A stretch of DNA of 33,780 nucleotides from positions 1 through 33,780 of the forward strand of contig NZ_SJJR01000034.1 in NCBI RefSeq assembly GCF_004331455.1, given 5' to 3'. Source of the DNA: Micromonospora zingiberis. Lineage in GTDB: Bacteria > Actinomycetota > Actinomycetes > Mycobacteriales > Micromonosporaceae. The translations under genes were made by a program, and so were the position numbers. Shown here one piece after another: positions 24,729-31,728 of this stretch. Position 1 is the stretch's first letter. Each line of letters opens with the position of its first letter. The notes below the pieces were generated by a model, which had not been told where the DNA came from, did not search any database, and was given only the letters and a program-made list of their open reading frames with translations.

Positions 24729-25688
24729 CTACGCGGTGAGGTTGACCGGTATGGGCACGAGGACGCCGGCGGACTTGCGCCCTTCGATGGGGCGTCGTTG
24801 GGCGGCGGCGACGGCGAAGACTCCGAGCGCTTTGGCCTTTTCACCCGGCATCGTGATGTGGTTGCCGTCGCTGGTTGGTGCGAGGTCGGGGTGCTCGATG
24901 AGGGTGGTGATGGCGGCGAGATTGAGGGGCTGTCGCCAGAGCGGCCAGAGCATGATGCGTCGTCGGTTGGGAAGTCGTCGCCAGAGGGTGGCGGTAGCGG
25001 TGGTTCCGTCTCCGGCGAGTCGCAGTAGCGGTAAGGCCATGATGGCGAGCCAGGTGGCTCCCGGTACGCCTCGTTCTGATCCGGGTTCGCCGCGTGGGTG
25101 GTCTGCGGTGCTGTGGAGTACTCGATGGTCGAGGTATTCGCCGGTGAAGCCGGTGATGCGTCGCCATGCGGTGAGTGCGTCCAGCAGGTGTTCTGGTCGG
25201 GCGCGGATGTGGGCGGCGGATGCTCCGAAGAAGGATCGGACGGTTTGCTGGCCAGCGGGGGCGGAGTACGGGGTGAGCGCGACTCGTCCTCGGTCGTCAT
25301 GGCCGAGGTCGGTGATGAGGCAGGACAGCCATTGCACGGCGTCGTCGCCGAGTTCGGTGACCGCGTCATGGAGTGTGGGGTAGTCGTCGCGAGCGACTCG
25401 CATCGGGTCGGATCCCTTGGTGCCTGTTTTGGGTAGCGGGAAGGCGGCGGGGAGGCCGGGGATGACGGTGTCGTCGGTCATGGTGGCGGCGATCGCGGCG
25501 AGGTCGTCGGCGACGTGCCGGCAGGTGTGGTAGGGGCCGTGGAGAGTGGCCTGGCCGGTGGTGTCGTCAAAGCTAAGGCGTACGTCAGCGGTGGTGTGGG
25601 TGGCGAGTAGCCGAAGCAGCCCGAGTGCGGCGAGAAAACCGAGGGGGTCGCGTCCGTCGAGTGCGGATAGCGGTAGGCGGTGGGTCAC
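24729..25688 (-). CDS. Compact type I-G Cas8/Csb3-like subunit
   Basis: A 319-aa protein from GTG 25688, which overlaps the cas3 stop by GTGA. It opens with LDGRDPLGFLAALGLLRLLA, an N-terminal signature seen in small type I-G proteins named Csb3 or 'Cas3-extension family'. It continues with SDPMRVARDDYPTLHDAV, PGATWLAIMALPLLRLAGDG and MLWPLWRQPLNLAA. In type I-G complexes a large subunit (Cas8g/Csx17, about 700 aa) recognises PAM and target. This much smaller protein is the only candidate here. It is the last gene of csb1-csb2-cas3-orf. Exact family name uncertain; membership of the cas operon is certain from position. Confidence 0.75.
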   Translation of the reverse strand: MTHRLPLSALDGRDPLGFLAALGLLRLLATHTTADVRLSFDDTTGQATLHGPYHTCRHVADDLAAIAATMTDDTVIPGLPAAFPLPKTGTKGSDPMRVARDDYPTLHDAVTELGDDAVQWLSCLITDLGHDDRGRVALTPYSAPAGQQTVRSFFGASAAHIRARPEHLLDALTAWRRITGFTGEYLDHRVLHSTADHPRGEPGSERGVPGATWLAIMALPLLRLAGDGTTATATLWRRLPNRRRIMLWPLWRQPLNLAAITTLIEHPDLAPTSDGNHITMPGEKAKALGVFAVAAAQRRPIEGRKSAGVLVPIPVNLTA

Positions 25689-28588
25689 GGCGTGTCCTCG
25701 ATGGCTTCGTTGCGGGCGGAGCACCAGATGTCCGCGAGCCGGACGATGGTTTCCAGCAGTGCGAGGCCCCATCGTCCGTAGGTGGCGTTGAGGTCGATGA
25801 AGCGACTCGGCTGCTGCCAGTCGATGGTGTCGGCGGTGTCGAAGGTGCCCACGTCATCGATGGTGACCTTTGTGGGTGCCGGATCGATGATGGGCGGCAG
25901 GAGCGGGCGGGCGTGTCCGTGGTGGCTGGCGACGAGGTGGATGACCAGCTCGGGGTGGACGCGAGGGTCGTTGGTTGACCGTGCGGCGACGATGACGGCT
26001 GACAGCGCCTCGTGGCGCATGCCGTTCGTGTAGCCGCTGGCTTTCCGTGCGCGGGCGAAGGCTGCCCGGTCGCTGGGGTCGAGGCCGGATTTCGCCAGCG
26101 GTTCGTCGGCGATCTCGGCGGCGGCGCGGTCGCCGCCCCAGAGCATGGTCTGGAAGCGGGGGTCGCGTTTGCCCTCGTCGTGCCAGCGGGCTGCGGCTGC
26201 GATGCTTTGGATCACAGTGGTCGGTAGGTTGAGTCGTTCGGCGAACTGGCGAGCGCGGGCGGCGACGGCTGCCTGATGCGGCGTGAGGCGGATGCGTTGT
26301 CCGGCACTCGACGATCCCGCGGCGGTGTCGTCGTCGCCGAGTCTGCCGATCTGGGCGGCGATGAGTCCGAGGTAGGGCCGGAAGCCTGTGCTCACGGGAG
26401 TTCGTCGGGTCACTCGGGGGTGCGCGCCGAGGAGCGCGGTGAGGACGTCGCGCAGCGGACCGCCCGGTGCGGTGTCCCGCATGGTCTTCAGGGTCGGCAG
26501 GTACGGTTCGGCGACAGGCCGGGCCGTATGAGCGTCCGCCGCTGCCTGGTCAACCAGTCGTTGGGCGAGGCCGGCAAACTGTTCGCCCCAGCGTCGGGTT
26601 GCCTGCACGAGGGTGGGACCTAGTCGCAGGACGGGCCGTCCGCGTCGCAGCGCGAGGTCGGCGACATCGAGCACAGGGTCTGTCGATGCCGGATGCCATC
26701 CGTACGGGTCGCAGCCCCCCACGTCAGTGGGTAGGACGATGGTGTCGCCGGGACAGATCTGCCAGGGTGCCGCGAGCGTGGCGTCGCCTCGCCCGCGATA
26801 CCTCAGCACCAACGGAATCCGGGCTGGCTGTCGGCTGTTGGTATCGGTCGGCCCGGTCGGGATGGTGGTCGGGTTGTCCAGGTCGCTGGCGCTGTGGTCA
26901 GTGCCGGACTCCAGCAGCCATCGGCGTACGGCGGTTGCGGGTAGTTCCAGAGTTTCCTCAGCGACCGGGGGTACTTCGTCGATCAGTTCTGCCCAGGTGT
27001 CGGGGTTGCCGAGGCCGTGGCGCCAGACCACTGATATCGGCGGTTGGTTGTCGGTGATTCCGTGCAGGAACGGTTCGATCGGTTGGTCGGGTTCGGGGGC
27101 CGGCGCGGTGCGGGCCCAGGTGTCGAGGTGATGGCGCTGGAGTACCGGAATGTACGGGGTGATCCCGCGCATCGCGGCGTGCTCGTCGTCAGTGAGGGTC
27201 GCGGTGAGGCGACGCAGAGCAGTTGGTGCGGCATCGAGCCAGTGGGCCGCTCTGGTGGGGTCGAGTTGCTGCGCGTACCGGACCGGTTCGACGATGTCAG
27301 CCAACCATTGCCAGGTGGCGAGCCGCGCTGGCCCGTAAACCGGATCGTCCTCGCCGGTCGCGGTGGGGTGCACGACGACGGCGACGCCGTGCGGGTGGCG
27401 GCTGCGGGCGACCCGGTTGAGTCGGCCGAGCCGCTGCACCAGTGAAGCGAGCGGTGCGCTTTCCGTAATCAGGGCGTCGAGGTCGATGTTGGCGCCGACC
27501 TCGATGGTCTGGGTGGCTACGACGATCAGTGGCTGCTGCTGGTCACGATCACGGTCGACACGGAGACGCGGGTAGTAGGCGGCCAGCAAGCAGTCCCGGT
27601 CGATCGGGCGGCTGCGCCCGGTGAGCAGGACGGCGTCGTGCTGGTCGCGGAGTAGCTCGAAAACGGCCCGGGCGCGGGCCACCGTGTTGGTGACGACACC
27701 GACCACTCGACCCTCGGCGAGCCGCTCGGCCAGGGCCGCCATGGCGGCGGACACGACCGAATCCTCGGACTTCTTCGTGGTCTTGACCTCAACCAGGTGC
27801 AGGCGCTTGGCGGCGGTCAGCCGCTCGCCGGCGATCTCGTGCTGTTCGTCGTCCTCGCTGATGCGATGTATGCGATCACCAACGGCGGTTTGCTCGGTGG
27901 TCCGCCGCGGCGGGCTGGTGGCGGACATCGTCACCACGACAGGGCGGCGTGCCACCGAAGTGGCGTCGAGGTCGAACGCGGCTTGCGCGGTGTTCACGAA
28001 CGCCTGGGCCAGGTGCGCCTCGTCGATGACGATCAGGCTGTCCGTGCCGACCAGTGCGGCGTCGATGGAACGGGCCCGCTCGCTGACACCGTAGCCTCGA
28101 AACAGGAGCCTGCTGCCGATCTGGTCGACCGTGCCGGTCACGATCGCATACCGGTCCGGGCGTTCGAGCCAGGTCCGTTCCCAGGTGACTCCGCCGCGCA
28201 TGCGGGTCACGTCCAACGTGACGTCGTCGTCGGAGGCACGCAGCTGCTGCGCCACCAGGCGGGTGGTGTCACCGGTCGGCCGGTCGAGGGCTGCGGCGAT
28301 GCGACGGGCGTGCTCGTACGCCTCATCAACGATGAGGCGCCGGTCCACGACGTAGAAGATCCGCCGACGCGCACCGTCCACGCCGAGAGCGGCCGCGAAG
28401 ACCGCCACGTCCAGGATCGAAGTCTTACCCAGCCCGGTCGGCACGTCGACGCCGTCTGGCCACCCCCGTTCGACGACGCGCCGGAGCAGGGCCAGCTGCC
28501 AAGGAAACGGCTGCCGACGGGCCTGGGACGGGTCCCCGCCGCTGTGTACCTCGCCGAAGAAGTCGGCGAACTGGTCAACGGTCAACAT
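25685..28588 (-). CDS. cas3: Type I-G Cas3 helicase with C-terminal HD nuclease
   Basis: This 967-aa effector unwinds and degrades target DNA after Cascade binding. The SF2 helicase comes first: Walker A DVPTGLGKTSILD (about 48-60), DEAH box LIVIDEAHLAQAF (about 183-195), motif III VTMSATSPP, motif VI LVQRLGRLNRVARS. The HD nuclease follows at the C-terminus: AARWHDEGKRDPRF (about 800), MRHEALSAV, LVASHHGHARPL and RLADIWCSARNEA. A C-terminal HD is diagnostic of type I-G/I-U Cas3; most type I Cas3 proteins have it first. The ATG at 28588 follows GGAGG by six bases and overlaps the end of csb2 by 14 bases. All motifs look intact. Confidence 0.95.
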   Translation of the reverse strand: MLTVDQFADFFGEVHSGGDPSQARRQPFPWQLALLRRVVERGWPDGVDVPTGLGKTSILDVAVFAAALGVDGARRRIFYVVDRRLIVDEAYEHARRIAAALDRPTGDTTRLVAQQLRASDDDVTLDVTRMRGGVTWERTWLERPDRYAIVTGTVDQIGSRLLFRGYGVSERARSIDAALVGTDSLIVIDEAHLAQAFVNTAQAAFDLDATSVARRPVVVTMSATSPPRRTTEQTAVGDRIHRISEDDEQHEIAGERLTAAKRLHLVEVKTTKKSEDSVVSAAMAALAERLAEGRVVGVVTNTVARARAVFELLRDQHDAVLLTGRSRPIDRDCLLAAYYPRLRVDRDRDQQQPLIVVATQTIEVGANIDLDALITESAPLASLVQRLGRLNRVARSRHPHGVAVVVHPTATGEDDPVYGPARLATWQWLADIVEPVRYAQQLDPTRAAHWLDAAPTALRRLTATLTDDEHAAMRGITPYIPVLQRHHLDTWARTAPAPEPDQPIEPFLHGITDNQPPISVVWRHGLGNPDTWAELIDEVPPVAEETLELPATAVRRWLLESGTDHSASDLDNPTTIPTGPTDTNSRQPARIPLVLRYRGRGDATLAAPWQICPGDTIVLPTDVGGCDPYGWHPASTDPVLDVADLALRRGRPVLRLGPTLVQATRRWGEQFAGLAQRLVDQAAADAHTARPVAEPYLPTLKTMRDTAPGGPLRDVLTALLGAHPRVTRRTPVSTGFRPYLGLIAAQIGRLGDDDTAAGSSSAGQRIRLTPHQAAVAARARQFAERLNLPTTVIQSIAAAARWHDEGKRDPRFQTMLWGGDRAAAEIADEPLAKSGLDPSDRAAFARARKASGYTNGMRHEALSAVIVAARSTNDPRVHPELVIHLVASHHGHARPLLPPIIDPAPTKVTIDDVGTFDTADTIDWQQPSRFIDLNATYGRWGLALLETIVRLADIWCSARNEAIEDTP

Positions 28589-29972
28589 GCTCGACCTCCG
28601 GGACGAACAGCCCGCTGCCCAGGTAGCGCAGGGCTCCGGCGATCACCGGTCCGCGGACCGGCTGCGCGAACTCGATCCGGCAGTGCAACATGGGTTTCCG
28701 GGCCCACCGCGGCACGCTGCCCGGCCGGGGTGCGCGCATCGCCCCACGCACGACCGGTTCGACCAGCGTCTCCACCTTGGCCGGCGCCGGGTAACCCGCC
28801 GTCTGCAGCGAGCCAGCGATCACGTCGGCGAGGTCGTGACGGCGGTTGGGGTACCGGTCGAGCATCAGCGGAGTGACCGTCACCCAGCTGCGCGCACCGT
28901 CCGGTGCCAACCACCGTCCGGGGTCCAATCCGCGAAGCTCCACGGGCGGATACTGCAACTCCAGCCGCTGCCCGCGCCTGCTGCGCAGCAGCGACATCGG
29001 ATCGGCCGCATCCGCGCCCAGCAGGCCACGCAGCAGGGCACGACGGTCCGCGTCCGGCAGCTGCCGTGGCACCGCGACCCCGGCCCCGAGCAGATGCCCG
29101 TCGGCGTGCCGGTGACCGACATCCAACAGACCGAGGTATGCCACATGCGGCCGGCCGTCCGCACCGTGCCCGCTCACCTGCACCGGCAGTGGATCAGCAA
29201 CCCGGCTGAGCACCGCGCGACGCAGACCGTCCGTCACCGACAGCAGGTCATCACCACGCACCGGCACCGCCGGTCGGCGCAGCCCCCAGATCAACAGATC
29301 CGCGTACGGCCCGTCGACGACCCCGGCCGCCGGCGCGTCCGTCGTCTCGGACTCAGCAGCGTACGCGATCGCGGGTGCGGTGACATGCCACGCGGGCACA
29401 CCATCCGCGTACGCCTGCTCCAAGGCGTCCAGATACCCGGCATACGGCACCCGCAGCGGCACACTCGCCACACGGCCCAACGGCACCGGTGCAAACCTGA
29501 CCCACTCCGGCCGAGATGGCACCGCTGCGGCGACCACCGTCACCTCAGCCGAGGACGTGCTCCGACCGACGTACGGCACTTGGGAGGCGAGACGAACAAG
29601 CCGCGCCAGCGTCGCGTCATCCGGCTCTGCCGGCCACAGCACCGCGAACGTGTCGCACCCTGGTAACACGCCGGACCGCTGCCGCAGTCCACTGCCCCGA
29701 CCTGGCCATGTCTGGCTGCCCCGGCCACCGGTAGCGTTCAACACCACATACCCGGAGGTACGCGTCGTGGCCACCTCGGCAGTCGCCCACACCTCGGGCA
29801 ACCCCGCCGTCTCCAGCCACCGCAACGCCTCCCGATCCGCCTCCGAATCCACTGAAGCGACCAGCGCACAGAACAACCGCGCCGGATGCGGCGGCCACTC
29901 CGGCGCAGCCGAGTCGATGCCTGCAGCGTCGTACCGTCCCTCTCGCAGCCGAACCTGGATCGCGAAGGCCAC
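28575..29972 (-). CDS. csb2: Csb2, type I-G Cas5-Cas6 fusion
   Basis: A 465-aa type I-G (GSU0054-like) protein. The N-terminal half (FAIQVRLREGRYDAA, then APEWPPHPARLFCALVAS) is the Cas5-like part that holds the crRNA 5' handle. The C-terminal half includes LLDVGHRHADGHLLGAGVAV, RYPNRRHDLADVIAGSL and the glycine-rich GALRYLGSGLFVPE of Cas6-like RAMP folds, which should cut the repeat hairpin. The GTG start lies three bases after the csb1 stop. It is flanked by csb1 and cas3 in the usual I-G order. Confidence 0.93.
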   Translation of the reverse strand: MAFAIQVRLREGRYDAAGIDSAAPEWPPHPARLFCALVASVDSEADREALRWLETAGLPEVWATAEVATTRTSGYVVLNATGGRGSQTWPGRGSGLRQRSGVLPGCDTFAVLWPAEPDDATLARLVRLASQVPYVGRSTSSAEVTVVAAAVPSRPEWVRFAPVPLGRVASVPLRVPYAGYLDALEQAYADGVPAWHVTAPAIAYAAESETTDAPAAGVVDGPYADLLIWGLRRPAVPVRGDDLLSVTDGLRRAVLSRVADPLPVQVSGHGADGRPHVAYLGLLDVGHRHADGHLLGAGVAVPRQLPDADRRALLRGLLGADAADPMSLLRSRRGQRLELQYPPVELRGLDPGRWLAPDGARSWVTVTPLMLDRYPNRRHDLADVIAGSLQTAGYPAPAKVETLVEPVVRGAMRAPRPGSVPRWARKPMLHCRIEFAQPVRGPVIAGALRYLGSGLFVPEVEHVDR

Positions 29973-29975
29973 CGC

Positions 29976-31130
29976 CTACTCCTCGGCGTCCGCGACGGCC
30001 TGGGTACGCGCGTACACCATCGCCTCGCGCAGCTGCCGGATCGGCGTCACCGCCACCACGTCGTCGGCCATCGGCACACCCGCAGCCGCCGCCCGCTGCC
30101 GCAGAGCGAGAAAAGCGGTGATCGCATCAGCTACCGACACCTCGATCGGCTCCAGCTCACCGCCGGCAACCTCAAAAGCCACCGTCTCGGAGATCCGCGT
30201 CAGATCACAACCCGAACGCAACGACACCGACGGCCGCCCGAACGCCAACCGGTCTCCCACCAGCGCCAACGCCGCAAGCGCGGCCCTGGCCAACCCGGCA
30301 GCCTCTGCCGAGGCCTCCCCGAACCGCAGCCGCTCCAGACTCGCGAACGACACCCACGCGCGCCGACGTACCTCCCGGACCGTCACCCCCCCATGCGCGG
30401 GGTTCGGTGCGATATGGCCATGCCCGATCTCACTCAGCCGACCGCCCTTGGCCTTCTGCCCCTCCGGGACAAACCGCCAGTCCGCCTCGGCCTTCGCCTT
30501 GTCGTCAACCGCACCGGTGAGATTCATCGGGTCGAACCGCCCGCTACGCCGATCACCGACGATCGGATCCAAGCCGTACATCATCGACTGGTACAGCCGC
30601 GCGAAACGCGGCCACCGCCCCTTACGGTGCGAATCCCACGCCCCGAACAGCAGCGAGTACGGCTCACGCGCGTACAACGGACGTACGTCAAGCACGGTGG
30701 TCGACCGCAGCGACTTACCGACCGGACTGTCGTCAAAGCGGACCCCGTCCACCTCGCTGTCCCGCAGGTACGCATCCGCGTACCGGTGCGGAAACTGCAG
30801 CGACGTCAACCGAACACCGTCGACCACCATCTCAAAGATCGGCACCGACAGCCGCCCACCGTCGCGGGCCGCAAGCAGCGCCTCCTCCACCCGGTTGGCC
30901 TGACTCGGCACCTGGTCGACCACCACGGTGAGCATCCGCTCACCATCGATCCAGCGCTCCTCCAACAGGTACGGCGAGCCACCCCGTTCCGGCGGCGGAA
31001 AAGTCGGCGGCATCACCTTTCCACCAACCCCTCCCACCGGCTGATACACCGCCTCGACGACCAGCCCGCTCTCGCGACGCTGCTCCCCCACCGCAGCAAC
31101 CAGCCGATCTACCAACTCGACACTCGCCAT
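29976..31130 (-). CDS. csb1: Csb1, type I-G Cas7 backbone subunit
   Basis: This 384-aa GSU0053-like RAMP protein forms the crRNA-binding backbone of the I-G Cascade. Diagnostic segments are VVVDQVPSQANRVEEALL, FPHRYADAYLRDSEVDG and SLLFGAWDSHRKG. I chose ATG 31130, with GGAGG five bases upstream, over the frame opening seven codons earlier. It is the first confident gene of the cas operon. Csb2 follows after three bases. Confidence 0.94.
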   Translation of the reverse strand: MASVELVDRLVAAVGEQRRESGLVVEAVYQPVGGVGGKVMPPTFPPPERGGSPYLLEERWIDGERMLTVVVDQVPSQANRVEEALLAARDGGRLSVPIFEMVVDGVRLTSLQFPHRYADAYLRDSEVDGVRFDDSPVGKSLRSTTVLDVRPLYAREPYSLLFGAWDSHRKGRWPRFARLYQSMMYGLDPIVGDRRSGRFDPMNLTGAVDDKAKAEADWRFVPEGQKAKGGRLSEIGHGHIAPNPAHGGVTVREVRRRAWVSFASLERLRFGEASAEAAGLARAALAALALVGDRLAFGRPSVSLRSGCDLTRISETVAFEVAGGELEPIEVSVADAITAFLALRQRAAAAGVPMADDVVAVTPIRQLREAMVYARTQAVADAEE

Positions 31131-31202
31131 GATCGCCTCCAGCCACTTCACTAGTCCGCGAAACAGATACCAGAGAGCTACGACAGTCCAACAAAGAGTG
31201 AA

Positions 31203-31241
31203 CCGGCTGGCGCAACGGAGTTACCCGGAAGCACCAGCCGG
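31203..31241. promoter_or_regulatory. Inverted repeat in the cas operon leader region
   Basis: An 8-bp perfect inverted repeat pairs CCGGCTGG (31203-31210) with CCAGCCGG (31234-31241), 23-base loop, about 75 bases upstream of the csb1 start. It could be an operator, or a terminator/attenuator after the small helix-turn-helix gene at 31335. No T-tract on either strand. Confidence 0.35.
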
Positions 31242-31334
31242 CCCTCGACGGTGCGGCATGACAGCTAGCCACGGCTGACACCTGGCGAACTCACTGCCCC
31301 AATGGAGCGCACCGTCAGTCTTCTGCGGCTTGGG

Positions 31335-31517
31335 CTAACGCGGACGCCGTCGATCCTTCCGGACCGACGACCCACTACCGTCACCGCCGCCATGGGCAAC
31401 CCAGAGCGCGACAACAACCCGCCGTGGCAGACCATACTCGCGTGCCACGAAGGTGGGCGGACAGCCCTGGCGCAGCCTGCGTACCACCTGACGTTCGATC
31501 GACCGAGGTACGCGCAT
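31335..31517 (-). CDS. Small helix-turn-helix protein upstream of the cas operon
   Basis: A 60-aa basic protein. ERQVVRRLRQGCPPTFVARE followed by YGLPRRVVVALWVAHG has the spacing of a helix-turn-helix, and the tail is strongly basic. The ATG at 31517 lacks a strong Shine-Dalgarno. It lies about 205 bases upstream of csb1 on the same strand and could be a regulator of the cas operon, or a transposase fragment. The reading frame may also be fortuitous. Confidence 0.4.
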   Translation of the reverse strand: MRVPRSIERQVVRRLRQGCPPTFVAREYGLPRRVVVALWVAHGGGDGSGSSVRKDRRRPR

Positions 31518-31557
31518 GTCGAATCTCTACTTTCAACTCGATGATCAGCGATGTGCG

Positions 31558-31585
31558 CGCTCAGGGAGCGTAGCATCACTGAGCG
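31558..31585. promoter_or_regulatory. Palindrome upstream of the small helix-turn-helix gene
   Basis: CGCTCA (31558-31563) and TGAGCG (31580-31585) form an inverted repeat with 16 bases between, about 40 bases upstream of the ATG at 31517. The size and position fit an operator for a small dimeric regulator. A promoter probably overlaps it but I cannot name reliable boxes. Confidence 0.35.
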
Positions 31586-31728
31586 TTAACACACCAGATC
31601 TGATGCGAAGGTTCAGATGGCTGGCCTCTAGCTAATTCACTGAAGTGCCCTCGTCCGGATGCCGATCGAACTCATCCGCGTACCCCATCACGCCCCAGCT
31701 TCCGGCCGGATCCCAGCGACGACGAACG

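Noticed and set aside
24143..25369. A 408-aa minus-strand frame rich in Pro, Ser and Thr
   Set aside because: It runs out of frame through the Csb3-like gene and the repeats of array 1; its composition is that of a GC-rich shadow.
27797..28876. A 359-aa plus-strand frame
   Set aside because: It is antisense to cas3 and the end of csb2; no family resemblance.
29380..30903. A 507-aa plus-strand frame rich in Ser, Arg and Thr
   Set aside because: It is antisense to csb1 and csb2.
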